From positions 11,266,079 through 11,330,078 of the forward strand of contig CM039126.1 in the NCBI GenBank assembly GCA_022036555.1: DNA of 64,000 nucleotides, read 5' to 3'. Position 1 is the stretch's first letter, and every line of letters starts with the position of its first letter. This DNA comes from Microstegium vimineum (Eukaryota; Streptophyta; Magnoliopsida; Poales; Poaceae). The position numbers and the translations under genes are program-made. A model generated the notes under the pieces. It made no database searches and was not told the origin of the DNA. It saw only the letters and a program-made list of their open reading frames with translations. Positions 1 to 11,416 of this stretch are shown piece by piece.

Positions 1-2579
1 GCTGTTTTTGTGCATTTCTATGAAGTGTATTTGGGGATCAAGCCGCATTTCGAGTTATTCGTTATTTCTTCCGTCTCAAGCCGAATGGGACCGCCGCATC
101 CCGAGTTGTTGGATCTGTGTATCTTTAGCTTCGGGAGGGTATGGCGGATGTTTATCTTGCTACTCCATTGCCTTCGAAGGTTGCGGAATACAAGTCTCGT
201 TGGTTCAACATCCCCCAGGAGGAACCATATGCACGTGGCGATCCGGCAGACATCCCGGTGTCGCAACCTAGCTGGTCGACGACCCCTTCGCGTGCGGCGA
301 TGGAACAGATGGAGGATCTGTTGTCGTTAATGGATCGGTCGTCGCTCGATGGTGTTTCGGTTGGTTGGAACTTTGTGATCAGGCAATGTCAGCCTTGCAA
401 GAACAGGGTTCATCCTGCCTTTCTTTATACTGGTCGTCGTGATCCGACCCGCGAAACACTCGAAAAGTTGGAGCCGGAGGGAGCATTTGATCGTGTTGCT
501 TTAATCTTTGATCCTTCTTTACCCTATATGAAGAATCCACGTGATGCATTTCGTGCTGGGCTACCACCACCACCGGTGAGTTTTGATTTTGCTTTTCTAG
601 CGATCATCTGGCTTTTGGACTTTCGGTGGGTTTACTCAATTTTTCTTGGCCAGGATCGTGTCGTCTTCGTTTCTCAAGTTCCGTCAACGGAAAGGCCTCT
701 CGATGTTGATCAGACAAGGAGTATGGAAGATATAATAGATGGAGGTGATCTCGGATCTTCTGGCGAGCGGGTGATTCGTGAGCCCCTGGACGAAAAGCGC
801 CAGGTCCATGGCGACCGAGCCGGGAAGCGTCGGGCGGTCCCGTTCTGTAAGAAGGTGAGGCCATCGGTTGGAACAGGGGGCAAGTTTGTTATCAACGAGG
901 GCGTCGCTCGACTTTTGTCATCAGCTTCTGATTCGACTGACGAGGGATCGGACGGGGACGATACGCCGGTCGTGACCCCTGACGGGGAGGGGTGTTCTGG
1001 CTCAAACACCAAGGTTGATGCCAGGAAAGTTTTTCGCCGCGTCGTTGGAGCGTCCGTCTGCGGGTGCGTCATCGGGCTCTAGGGGGAAGTTCCAGGTCGG
1101 CGATTCGCAGCGGCTCACCGAAAATCGCCCCTGTGAGTACTTCACTTTTGTTTGAGTCCTGGTCGCTCCTGTCGATGTGCCTATGATTCTATTTTTGGGT
1201 AGGGTACCGGATTCTGAAGATCCGCTGGCGTCTCATGGTGATAAATCGGGCGTCGCCGAGGGAGCACGTGTTGAGATTGGCTCGGAGGGACATGACGTTC
1301 CTATGTCTGCTGATTTCGCAACTTGTGAGGAGGATCCTGCTGCGAGTGAAAGGGCGGCGTTTGTTGATGGTGCTTCTGGATCTGCAGCTGAAGATGCGGA
1401 GCCGGTTTGTGGTGTTATGCCGAATCTGTTAGCATTCTCGGCGCTGGGTCCTAGGCTGGAGAAGAGGAAGAGGTCAGAAGTGCTGCTGGAGGAGCCGGAG
1501 GTAGTGGAGGATATTCCTCGAGCAAAAAACGAGTCGAAGCCAGCGCCAGTCCATACTTTCCGCCGTGATGGTGAGGACTTTGTTGTTGTCGAAGATGACG
1601 AGGACGAGGAAGAAGCAGCTGCCTTTGTTAATGATGCTAGCAATCTGTTTGGGCGAATAAAGGTAACCTTCGGATCCTTGGCTGTTTTTTTTGTGTGCCC
1701 CAAACGCTGAACTGCTACTGTGTCGTTGTAGGGTCTTTTTATGTCTGGAAGGGAGCGTAAGGTGATGGTCAACCAACTTGCGAAGCTAACTGCTGAGAAC
1801 GAGCGTCTACGTTATGATGTTGCTCGTGTCGAGGGTCAGTTTGCGGGACTGGAGGAAAGCCTGGAGGCAGCAAATCAGTGTGCCCAAGTGCTGCGAGCCA
1901 CAATCCAAAATCAGGAGTGTGAAATCGCGAAGCTCCCATCGCATGTTGAGAAGGTCGACGAGCTTGCCGCTTGTAAGTCTTCGTTGTTCTTCGTTTGTAA
2001 AACTTGTCGCCTCGACCTTGTAGTAATGTTTGTTGGTTATTGTGTAGAGTTGCTTGGTGCTGAAGAAGCCAAATGTCTTGCGGAGGAGAAAGCAATGCAC
2101 GAAGGTAATGCTTTACTACCTGTCGCTTTGATTGTGTAGTTCCCTTGGTATTTGCTATTTCCGCACCTTACCGGAGCAATGTTCGTCTTCAATTTGCAGA
2201 CCTGCGGGGTAAGGTGGATTCTTACCACAACAATTTCTGGACGTTGGCGCGGGAAATCGCTCCCGTGGTGGGATGTGTTGATGGTCGGATGCTCATTCCT
2301 GAACCTGTCGATCAGGCGACCATGGATGGTGTGTTAACGAGGGTTCGCGGCCTCTGGGGCAGACTTCGTTCATTTACGACTTCAGCGGCGCGGAGTGTGA
2401 CTGCTCATGGCCTGGCTATGTTGCAATCTCATTACCCAAAGCTTGAGCTTGGTCGCGTGGAGACCGGGTTCGCGTCAGGGACGTCGGATGAGGATGCGGA
2501 TCGTCTCGAGGCGGATGCTGACCGTGTCACGGAGATTGTCGCTAAGGATGTTGATTTGTTTGTTGTTGGACAGCAGTAG
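1..2579 (+). pseudogene. Spliced extra gene of Tat-lineage element A (putative gypsy-type transposon domain, Transposase_28-like), broken
   Basis: A multi-exon gene lies antisense to the gag-protease of its host element and enters from the left window edge. The N-terminal part (FYEVYLGIKPHFELF, then YFFRLKPNG) resembles the grass 'putative gypsy type transposon' domain; the function is unknown. Five GT-AG introns can be read: 576-653, 1133-1202, 1663-1731, 1973-2047 and 2105-2199. The region from about 1210 to 1640 is acidic and low in complexity, the 1741-2104 exons are coiled-coil-like, and the stop is at 2577-2579. Lesions: a one-base loss near 60, an in-frame TAG at 126-128, a frame change near 1015, a phase mismatch at intron 2, and a TAG formed across the 1972/2048 junction. 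It converges tail-to-tail with the gag-protease ORF ending at 3404. Antisense extra ORFs between pol and the 3' LTR are known for Tat elements. The family call is from memory of conserved motifs. Confidence 0.7.
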
Positions 2580-3403
2580 TTTGTATCCCAGATACAAGTA
2601 TTCGGACGTGTAAGTGAAAACTACAAAGCTGTAAAATATCCGGGCGGTGAGCTTTTGTTTCACTTGTATGTCCTGTCGTTCCTGCAAAGTCGGGAGCTGT
2701 AGCAATGAATCGTTCGGCCCTGGGTTCCCTGTGGCCCAGATCATAGAGCCCAAAGCTACTGGACGCGTAGGCGCCACGGGGATTACCAGGGGGGTAGGCT
2801 GCTAGCGACCCGCGACGCAGAGGGCGAACATCTCATGCATGCTTAGGGTGGTGCTAGGGACAAAACCTTTTTCCGAGAGGCTCGATCGTGGCGTGACTAG
2901 GGCCTATGGAGACCGTTGCTGCAGACGCTGGGCGCAAAGCCATGCTGCTTGTAGAGTCGTTGACCGTACCGTGGTCATATACAGATTCTGGGCGCATATC
3001 CTCATGGCCTCCAACTCAGGTGATGTCTCTCGTTTGATGGAGATACATCATCTGAGAGGTCTATCAATGTGATCATAGCGTATAGGGTAGCTACTTCTAC
3101 GCGTTATGAAATTGATAGACCAGATTTGAAGGTTTCCGGTTATGGTCAGGCTGTTTGGAGAACGCCGTAATGCGTTTGGAGAGGTCATCAAAACACTGTG
3201 AGAGTGTTTTTGGAGAGGTCGTCGGACGCCATATGTGTCTTGCCAGAGTCGTCGAACGTCGTAGGCGTTTTGTAGGGGTCGAATTATATATAAGGTAAAA
3301 AGAAGAACATATCACTTTATTTATTCGTTGTGGATAAATAGTACAAACTTTATTGAACCTCTTCAAGCGTTTGAACTATTTGCATTGCCCGCCGTGTAGA
3401 TCT
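2580..3403. other. Convergent spacer between the extra gene and gag-protease of element A
   Basis: This stretch lies between the plus-strand extra gene and the minus-strand gag-protease, where an autonomous element would carry reverse transcriptase and integrase. I see no RT, RNase H or integrase motif on either strand. It presumably holds both transcript ends. A loose repeat of a phrase like GAGAGGTCGTCGGACG recurs around 3175-3265. Confidence 0.6.
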
Positions 3404-5265
3404 TCACACGTGGTTGCGATGGGGGTCGGCGCTTATTGTTAACGCTTGCATTTCCTTTGGCCTCTTGGCGGTGGGGTTATCAGTAGTGCTGGAGCTGTAC
3501 TTGTCGTGGGGACGGGGCCTCCCGGTGGCGCTCATTGTTTGTTGTTCACACTCATATGCGACTTTCAGATCGGTGCGGAGGCTGAGGATGCCTTGCTGTG
3601 TTGGTATCTTCAGCACCATGTAGGTGTAATGCGGTACTGTCATAAGCTTTGCGAGTGCCGGTCGGCCGAGGATTGCATGATAAGTTGTTTGGAAGTCAAT
3701 GACGATGAAGTTGATGTTCTCGATTCTGAAGTTATTCTGGTCGCCGAATTGTACCGAGAGCGTAATTTGTCCTACTGGTGTGGATGCCTTGTCTGGGATT
3801 ATACCCCAGAAGGGGAAGTTCGCCGGTAGGAGGTCCTTCTTTGAGTAATCGAGCTGGCGGAATGCGTCGGCAAAGATGATGTTTAATGCGTTGCCACCGT
3901 CGACTAGCACCTTCCTGAAGCGGCATGTGGCAATGGTTGGGTCAATGATGAGTGGGAAGCGGCCAGGGTACCTGTAGTCCGTCCACTCATCTTCCCCGGA
4001 GAAGCTAATGGGCTGCTCTGACCAGTCTAGGTAGCGAGCATTGGCCGAATCATCTCTTATGGCGGCAACAGAGTAAATGTCCTTGCGAACTTGGCGACGT
4101 CGCCTTTCTCCTTCAATAACCATGCTACCCCCAAAGATAGAGTACGTCATTGAAGGTGGTCGGAACTTCGGTGCTGGTGGGCCTTGGTCTCCACTCTTGT
4201 CGGCGTCGTCTTTCTTTGCTCTCCTGTAGCCTCTTCGCCTTACCGCCGCCTCAAGGAGATCACAGTCGTGCATAGAGTGCCTAGAGTTCTTGTGTATAGG
4301 GCATGGGCGGTCGAGGTTTTTCTCGTAACTAGCGTCGTAGTCCATCTTTGGTCCATCGTTCGCATTGGCAACGTAGCGGTTGTCTCGCCTGTAATCGTAC
4401 CTCTGGGGCTAATGCTCGGAGCCGCCCGATCGGTGGTTCCGGTGATTACCGGCCCTTCCGTCGTTACGGTAGTCTGGTCGGCGGTCCATATTCCACTTGC
4501 GTTCTGGGAAACGGGAGTAGCGTCGCCTGTTCTTCTTGCTCCGCGTGGCGTCGTCTTGGTTAGCATGGGGGATCTCTGCCGAATTATTCCTAAACTCGTC
4601 AGCCGGCAGACCGCTGGAGAAGATGGGGGTTGCCTCCGTCTCATTATCGTGAGGGGTGTTGCCGGAAGAGGCTTGAAAAATCATCCCCCCGAAGCCCGAG
4701 GGGAACTCTGGGAAGTCGTTGGTCGATCCGGAGGGATCAGGTGTATCAGACCTCTCGGTGGTGACCGAGCATGAAGAGACCGTGCCACCGAGGGATACTG
4801 CTTGGTCGGAGTCACTGGAGATCGGGGAGAAGAGGACGGTGTTCACGACAGGTGCCGCAGGGATCTGGTCGGAGATGCATTGTAGTACCGGGTTGCCAAA
4901 TCCACAAGGCCTGGTCGCGGACGTCGCTTTTGCTAGGGCCCGATGACGGCGTGGTCGGCGACCGTGGTGACCGGGGAGTGGCGCCGCGCCGCCTGGAGGA
5001 GGTCGATGCAGCTGATGATGCCGGCGTTGGCGCGGTCGACGACGCCTATCAGGTCGTTGATGTTCTTGCGCGGGTGGTACTTCGGCATGGCGGGACGACA
5101 CGGAGATGGCGGTAAACTTGCCCCGCGTGGCGTGGATCCGACGGTCCAGGACATAGATCCAATCTGGAGCACGGTGCCGGGCGCCGGAAGGACCATCGAA
5201 TCCGGGAAGGTGACCGCTTGATGATCCATGAAGTCGATGCACACACCCCCTACCTGGCGCGCCAA
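3404..5265 (-). pseudogene. gag-protease of element A
   Basis: This encodes the structural protein and retropepsin of a Tat-lineage Ty3 element. The leader (CIDFM, QAVTFPD, SMSWTVGSTPRG) starts just after the primer site and is matched in element B. The frame changes near 4940. A single frame then runs to 3404 except for an in-frame TAG at 4409-4411. Just downstream of the stop is the gag C-terminus (CPIHKNSRHSMHDCDLLE). The protease has the VDGGNALNI active-site region typical of Tat (VDGGSS form) and ILGRPAL near its end. The central gag domain found in element B at 7244-7504 is missing, so this copy could not assemble particles alone. The tail after the protease ends at 3404 with no RT. 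Identification of gag-PR is secure; the starting Met is uncertain. Confidence 0.8.
5247..5264 (-). promoter_or_regulatory. tRNA primer binding site of element A
   Basis: On the minus strand, two bases after the LTR, the sequence reads TGGCGCGCCAGGTAGGGG. Its complement ends in GGCGCGCCA. From memory this fits the 3' end of a plant tRNA-Arg; the tRNA identity is inferred, not searched. Confidence 0.65.
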
Positions 5266-5266
5266 C

Positions 5267-5761
5267 TATCAATGAAATATGCGTCGCAGTCTACCTAGGG
5301 GGTACCCCACGGTAGTAGATTGTAGGCAGAGGTGTGGCGACGGCGATCAAGCGTAACACAGCGAGCGTAGACACGACTATTTATACAGGTTCAGGCCGGC
5401 AAACCGTTGTAATACCCTACGTCCTGTGTTTTGGTGGTTGGATTGATCTTGCATATTAGGTTACAAGATATGTAGATAATCTGAGAGAGGTCGTCTGAGA
5501 GAGTTTTTGAGGGGGTCCCTGCTCGCCTTATATAGCCGGGGAGCAGGGTTACAGTTTCCATATCCTAACAGATTACGATCGGTTCCCTATGGCAAGGGAT
5601 TCGAGTCTATCTACTAGGATCTTCCTTGACGAGCAAGTCTTCTTCGGAGTCCTTGGAGAGCACGGCGGGTTGGTCGCGTGCCGCAAGGCCTCGCGGGCTG
5701 GGCTGTCTCTGGTCGCAGCCATAAGGTCCTTGGGGATATGCCGATGGTTATATCCCCAACA
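5267..5761 (-). repeat. 5' LTR of element A
   Basis: This 495-bp LTR begins TGTTGGGGATAT on the minus strand and ends about 2 bp before the primer site. The terminal CA is mutated to TA. It aligns along its whole length with the LTR at 8816-9312. A TATA box (minus-strand TATATAAGGC) lies near 5527-5536. The Sirevirus LTR fragment abuts it on the right. Confidence 0.8.
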
Positions 5762-5898
5762 GGCTTCGCATCCCCTAGTAGGCTAGTGCAAGTCGAGCTT
5801 CGCCTCATTGCTATCTAACTTGTTGTTGAGTTTATTTTTAGTTTTCGTTTTAGGCTATTCACCCCCCCCCCCATATAGCCTTGGATTAGGACCTTTCA
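5762..5898 (+). repeat. 3' end of a plus-strand Sirevirus LTR (fragment)
   Basis: This is the reverse complement of the LTR ends of Sirevirus F at 27188-27334 and 28292-28430, sharing phrases such as GCTAGTGCAAGTC and TTGGATTAGGACCTTT. It ends ACCTTTCA at 5898 and then enters element B. Element A interrupts it on the left. It contains a C13 homopolymer near 5861. Confidence 0.75.
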
Positions 5899-8794
5899 GC
5901 TGATAGCCTCTATATGTAGTCGCGAAAGGGGTCAGCGTTGGTCGTTGCTGGTTCTTTCGCGGCGGGTTTGCTGCTGGGATTGGAGCTGTATGTGTCCTGG
6001 GTATGGGTCTTCCTGATGGAGTTGATCGTCTACTGCTCGCATTCATACGCGATCTTCAGGTTGGTGCGGAGGCTGAGGATGTCTTGTGGCGTCGGGATTT
6101 TTAACACCATGTAGGTGTAGTGCGGGACCGCCATTAGTTTGGCAATCGTTGGGCGACCGAGGATCGCGTGGTAGGCTGTTTCAAAGTCAGCGATGATGAA
6201 ATTGATGTTCTCCACCCTGAAGTGGTCCTGGTCGCCGAACTGTACGGGTAGGGTGATCTGTCCTACTGGTTTGGATGCCTTGTCTGGGATGATCCCCCAA
6301 AAGGGGAAATTCACTGGGAGGAGGTCTTTCTTCGAATAGTCGAGCTGGCGGAATGCGTCAGTGAAGAGTATGTTGAGGGTGCTGCCACCGTCGATCAGTA
6401 CCTTCCTGAAACGGCATGTGGCGATGGTGGGGTCAATGATGAGTGGGTAACGACCTGGGTATCTGTAGGCCATCCATTCGTCTTCCCCGGAGAAACTGAT
6501 AGTTTGTTCCGACTAGTCGAGGTAGCGAGAGTTAGCCGTATCGTTTCCTACAGCGGCGATCGAATAGATGTCCTTGCGGACTTGGCGGCGTCGTCTTTCT
6601 CCTTCGACAACCACGCTGCCTCCGAAGATGGAGTACGTTGTTGAGGCTGCTCGGAATCCTGGTGCTGGTGGTTCTTTATCCTTGCCCTTGTCAGCGCCGT
6701 CTTCCTTCTTCCTTTTGTCATCTCTTTCTCGCATGGTCTCTTCGAGGAGATGACACGCACACAGGGAGTGTTTGGCGTGTTTGTGTATGGGGCACTGCCC
6801 GTCGAGTATCTTCTCGTAACCGTCGTCGTCGTTCTTCTCTGGGTGGGCGTTCGTGTTGGCGACATAGCAGTTGTCTCGTCTGTAGTCATACTTCTGCGGA
6901 TGGCGTTTGGAGTTGCCTGACCGGTAATCGTGGTGGTCGCTGGGCCCTCTTTCGCTTTGGTGGTCTGGTCGGCGATTGCTATCCCCTGCGCGTTTCGGAG
7001 AACGGGAATGGCGCTGTCTGTTCTCTCTGCTGTGGCTGGCATCATCTTGGTTGGCGTAAGGGTTCACGATCGTTATCAGCTCTTCTATGGTCGTTGAGTT
7101 TTTCCGTGGCAACTTGTTTCGGAGGTCGTCCGCTCGTAGACCGTTGGAGAAGATGGCGTTAGCTTCCGGGTCGGAGGTCTCTGTTATGCTCAGGCGCTTG
7201 TCGGAGAAAGCCTGATGTACTCCCGGAGGCTTTCATTGCTCCTCTAGCGGACGCTTTCCAGGTCGTAACGTGTCCCCGGCTGGACACACGTAGCCTTGTA
7301 CGTCTTGATGAAGATTTCCTTGAGGTCTTCCCATCTGTCGATGGTGCCTTCCGGGATCTTTTGGAGCCAACTAATGGTGGTGGTCGACAACATTACCGGT
7401 AAGTAATTAGCCATCACATCTTGGTCTCCTCCAGCGGCGTGCACGGCGATCTCATATCTGGACGCCCATTGTTCCGAGTCTGCTTTGCCGTCGTATTTCT
7501 CCACCGACGTTACTCTGAAGTTCTGGGGTCACTAGATGGCGCGCAGACGGGCTAAAAAGGGGCGTAGTCCCCCCGTGGCTCGGGGTGCTGGTGCTCGATT
7601 GCGTCTGGGGTTGTGATACTCGTCATCATCGTACCTCGGTGATCTTCGTCGGTGTTGTCTCGGAGGGCTCCGGTGCACGGGTTCCGGTGTTCGACCACGC
7701 CGGGCTCTGTCGTGGTCTTCCTCATCGCGTCTTGAGGACCTTTGCTGGTGCTCCCTCGGGGGGCTTCACGAGTGGTTCCTGCTGTGGGATTGGCCGGAGG
7801 ACTCGAGTACTTGCCCCTTCCTTTTTATCTGGACCGCGGCCGCCTTGATGTGGGCATCTATCTTCTCGACCACGGGCGTGCCTTGAAGTTTGGATAGCTC
7901 GTAGGCGGCTGCCGCCAGATTGGCGCTGGGGGTTGAGTACACCGGGACGTCGCCCATCATGTCAAACTCGTACTGGAGATTGCGTCGTGGCGGGTGACTG
8001 CGGTTCCTCTGATCCTGCTCACGTTGTTCTCGTGCGATACGTTCCTGCTCGAGACGCTCCTGGTTGCACCTTTCCTGCTTGCGGCATTCGTCATCGTGCC
8101 TCTGCGTGCGTTCAACATTGTGCTACTCTCTTGCGACGCGTTCGGCATCTGTTTCGTTGTCGGGGGCGACGCTGTTAGCGTCTCTGAAGCCCGGAGGGAA
8201 TTCTGGGAAGCTGCCCTGTCGATCTGGATGGGCTGGCGACTTCGGTCCCTGCGTTGGCGGTCGAGCTTGGGGAGATAGTGCTATCGAGGGATACTACCTG
8301 CTCGGAGTCACTGGGGATTGCGGAGATGACGACGGTGTTCACGATGGGGGCGCCGAGATCTGGTCGAAGACTAATCGGAGCAGCTAGCGTTGGAAAACCA
8401 CCGCCTGATTACTGAGGTCGTGAGGCATCGTTGGAGGGAGGTGGGTGCCCCTAGTCGCCATAGTTGTCGCCTTTGTCATGGTTCAGTGATTGCGTGGTCA
8501 GCGGCCGTGATGGCCGGGGAGTCGGCGTCGCGCCGCCTGAATGAGGTCGATGCACTCGGTGATGCCGACGTTGGAGCGGTCGATGGCGTCGACTAAGTCG
8601 TCGATGCTGATCTTCTCTCGCGGGCGATACATTGGCGTGGCGGGACGACGTGCGAGCGGCAGCGCGTCTTCCCCGCGTGGAGTAGATCCGACGGTCCAGG
8701 ACATGGATCCGATCTGTAGTATGGTGCCAGCCGTCGGGAGGACCATCAAATCTGGGAACGTAACCGCTTGACGAGCCATGAAGTCGATGCACAC
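5899..8794 (-). pseudogene. gag-protease of element B
   Basis: This is the gag polyprotein and protease of a Tat element, read in several broken frames. The leader is at 8498-8794 (CIDFM, QAVTFPD). An Arg/Glu-rich stretch and VPVYSTPSANLAAAAYELSK lie near 7766-7990. The gag core at 7244-7504 contains WASRYEIAVHAAGGD and SWLQKIPEGTIDRW. The gag C-terminus is at 6513-7112 (GQCPIHKHAKHSLCACHLLE). The protease is at 6030-6473 with LIDGGSTLNILF and ILGRPTI. Lesions include a TAG at 6513-6515, where element A has Trp (YLDWSEQ), and several frame changes between blocks. The tail is lost at 5898. It supplies the family reference that shows what element A has deleted. Confidence 0.8.
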
Positions 8795-8815
8795 ACCCCT
8801 ACCTGGCGCGACAAC

Positions 8816-9312
8816 TGTCGATGAAATATGCGTCGCAGTCTACCTAGGGGGTACCCCACGATAGTAGATTGTAGGCGGAGGTGTGGCAACGACGATCAAG
8901 CGTAACACAGAGAGCGTAGACATGGCGATTTAGACAGGTTCGGGCTGAAAAATCGCCGTAATACCCTACGTCCTGTGTTTTGGTGGCTGGATTGATATGA
9001 GTATTAGGTTACAAGATCCGTAGATGAGATCTAGGGGATCGTATGTGTCTGTTTTGGAGGGGGTCCCTGCTCGCCTTATATAGCCGGGGAGCAGGGTTAC
9101 AGTTTCCATATCCTAACAGATTACGATCGGCCCCTTTAGGTAAGGGATCCGAGTCTATCTCCTAGGATCCTTCTTGGCAAGCAAGGTTTCTTCGGAGTCC
9201 TTGGCGAGCACGACGTGTTGGTCGCGTGCCACAGGACCTCGTGGGCTGGGCCGTCTCCTGGTCGGCAGGCCCATAAGGTCCCTGGGGATATGCCGAGGTA
9301 ATATCCCCAACA
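8816..9312 (-). repeat. 5' LTR of element B
   Basis: This 497-bp LTR reads TGTTGGGGATAT at its start and CATCGACA at its end on the minus strand. The primer site follows after GT, with one substitution (TGTCGCGCC). A TATA box on the minus strand lies near 9076-9085. It is homologous over its length to 5267-5761. Confidence 0.85.
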
Positions 9313-9454
9313 AACCCTACTTAGAACTACCGTAGATACCCGATTTGAAATCATCAGATGAATCAGAAGGAGATATCTCAGACGACGAGGAAGGTGATGA
9401 CGATGAGACTAATGACCATAAAGCCGCGAGATTAAAAAAGAACGAGGCCAGGGA
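9313..9454. other. Unassigned stretch between element B and the Copia linker
   Basis: This stretch is open in one frame and rich in Ser, Asp and Glu (SSDESEGDISDDEEGDDDE). It may be older flanking sequence or part of the Copia polyprotein. I cannot assign it. Confidence 0.3.
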
Positions 9455-9477
9455 ACCGGCAGCACTGCACAGGCGCC

Positions 9478-11197
9478 CAACAGTGCTGTCCCGGCGCCCA
9501 GCAGCACAGCCCCGGCGACCAAAGCTGCTCCAGCACCTCCCAGCACGGCTGGGGAGGCAACCGGCGCCGCTGCAGCACCTCCCAGCGGCCCTGTTCGCGC
9601 TTCGACTCAACTTCAGACGGGCGCCATCACTCCCGTCGACTACAGCAGTGCCTTCGTCTCCACCGCATCACCGCTGCCACGCGACTACCGCAGCACCCTT
9701 GCCGATCCGCAGTGGCGTGCGGCCATGGCCGACGAGTACCAGACGCTCATCGACAACGGCACTTGGCGCCTGGTGCCTCGTCCACCCCGCACCAACGTTG
9801 TCACCGGCAAATGGATCTTTCGGCACAAGTTCCATTCCGATGGCACGCTCGCTCGCCACAAGGCGCGCTGGGTGGTTCGAGGCTTCTCCCAGCAGTACGG
9901 CGTCGACTACGATGAGACATTCAGTCCAGTCGTCAAGCCGGCCACGATTCACATCGTTCTCAGCATCACCGCCTCACGCTCCTGGCCTCTACATCAGCTT
10001 GACGTGAAGAAAGCCTTTCTCCATGGTCATCTCGATGAGACAGTCTACTGTCAGCAGCCACCTGGCTTCGTTGATCCTTCGACGCCCGACCATGTGTGCC
10101 TGCTGCAGAAGTCGCTGTACGGACTGAAGCAGGCTCCCCGTGCTTGGCACCAGCGTTTCGCCTCGCATCTTCGCACACTCGGCTTCCGCCCGTCTGCATC
10201 CGATGCATCTCTCTTTGTTTATAAAGAGAACGATGGTGTCGCCTACCTGCTGCTCTACGTCGACGACATCATCTTGACGGCCTCATCCTCAGCACTCTGT
10301 ACTCGCATCACAGAGCGTCTACGTTCTGAGTTTGCGATGACCGACCTCGGCGAGCTCCACCACTTCCTCGGCATCTCCGTCACGCGCTCCTCCGGCGGCC
10401 TGTTCCTGTCTCAGCATCAGTACGCTACCGAGTTGCTCCAGCGCGCTGGCATGGCTGAGTGCCACTCCACGTCGACACCAGTGGACTCTAAGGCTAAGCT
10501 TTCAGCCTCTGATGGTGCTCCTGTCGCGGATCCGTCTAAGTACCGTCGCCTCGCCGGTGGCCTCCAGTACCTGACTCTGACTCGACCGGATTTGGCTTAT
10601 GTTGTTCAGCAGGTGTGCCTCTTCATGCATGATCTCCGCGAGCCACATCTCGCGCTGGTAAAGCGGATTCTTCGGTATGTCAAGGGCACTCTCTCCACCG
10701 GACTTCACCTTGGAACTGGCCCTGTCTAGTCCCTCACCGCGTACTCCGACGCTGACTGGGCTGGGTGTCCAGACTCTCGGCGTTCTACTTCTGGCTACTG
10801 CGTCTACCTCTGTGACAACTTGGTGTCCTGGTCCTCTAAGCGGCAGACTACAGTTTCTCGCTCCAGTGCTGAAGCGGAGTACCGTGCTGTTGTCCACGCT
10901 GTCGCCGAGTGTTGCTGGGTGCGTCAGTTGCTTCAGGAGGTGCTGTGTTCTGCCACCGTTGTTTTCTGTGACAACGTCAGTGCTGTGTATATGACAGCTA
11001 ACCCTGTCCATCACCGCCGGACCAAGCATATTGAGATCGACATCCACTTCGCCCGCGAGAAGGTCGCGCTTGGTGATTTTCGAGTGCTCCATGTGTCGTC
11101 CTCTCATCAGTTCGCTGACATCATGACTAAGGGCTTGCCTGTACAGTTATTTACTGATTTTAAGTCCAGTCTTTGCGTTCGCGATACTCCCGCTTAG
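9478..11197 (+). pseudogene. Copia reverse transcriptase-RNase H
   Basis: This is the RNA-dependent DNA polymerase and RNase H of a Copia polyprotein. A Pro/Ala/Ser linker (from about 9478) leads through TPVDYSSAF and LADPQWRAAM into RT. RT motifs visible are GKWIFRHK, LDVKKAFLHG, SLYGLKQAPRAW and the catalytic LLYVDDIILT near 10250-10275. RNase H follows with AYSDADWAG, SSAEAEYRA and VFCDNVSAV. The C-terminal SHQFADIMTKGL block is present and the stop is at 11195-11197. One in-frame TAG at 10727-10729 falls just before the RNase H. Otherwise 9725-11197 is open, suggesting a fairly young copy. Gag, protease and integrase are absent. Confidence 0.88.
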
Positions 11198-11199
11198 AC

Positions 11200-11416
11200 T
11201 GCGGGGGAGTGTTAGATATATAATTGTATATATCCTAGGGGGTCCTATGTAATTGTGTTTACTTGTACTAAGTCATGTATGATTATATATATGAAAGTCA
11301 CCCAACCACTAAGGGTAAGAGGTGTTCCGCTATCTCTCTACACTTAGATTATATCTCTTAGTTTATACAATCAAGATACTAGAACTAAACTTTACACAAT
11401 TCTTACAATACTAACA
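11200..11416 (+). repeat. Copia polypurine tract and 3' LTR
   Basis: The purine-rich GCGGGGGAG just precedes a 207-bp LTR (11210-11416) that begins TGTTAGATATAT and ends ATACTAACA, forming an imperfect terminal inverted repeat. The matching 5' LTR is not in the window, so no TSD can be tested. Confidence 0.75.

Larger units (their letters stand above)
1..5761 (-). mobile_element. Non-autonomous Tat-lineage Ty3/gypsy element A (right part; left end outside the window)
   Basis: Read on the minus strand the order is 5' LTR (5267-5761), primer binding site, gag leader, gag C-terminus plus protease, spacer, then an antisense spliced gene. The 3' LTR must lie left of the window. The pol core is absent, and compared with element B the central gag domain is also missing. 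The element sits inside a plus-strand Sirevirus LTR, whose end remains at 5762-5898. It therefore jumped after that Sirevirus, which itself jumped into element B. Confidence 0.75.
5899..9312 (-). mobile_element. Tat-lineage Ty3/gypsy element B (5' LTR, gag, protease; 3' part removed)
   Basis: On the minus strand this element has its 5' LTR (8816-9312), primer site, gag leader, gag core, gag C-terminus and protease, and is then cut at 5898 by the Sirevirus LTR. It is the same family as element A but keeps the gag core that A lacks. It is the oldest layer of the left nest, and its right flank is a Copia element (9455-11416) or older sequence. Confidence 0.8.
9455..11416 (+). mobile_element. Ty1/Copia element, 3' part with LTR
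   Basis: A Pro/Ala-rich linker, reverse transcriptase, RNase H, a polypurine tract and a short 3' LTR remain. The 5' half (5' LTR, gag, protease, integrase) is missing, displaced by element B on the left. The short LTR and domain order fit a small Ale/Retrofit-like Copia lineage rather than a Sirevirus, but that lineage call is tentative. Confidence 0.8.

Noticed and set aside
3414..4774. Plus-strand frames opposite element A gag-protease
   Set aside because: They are shadows of the minus-strand coding sequence, which carries the gag and protease motifs.
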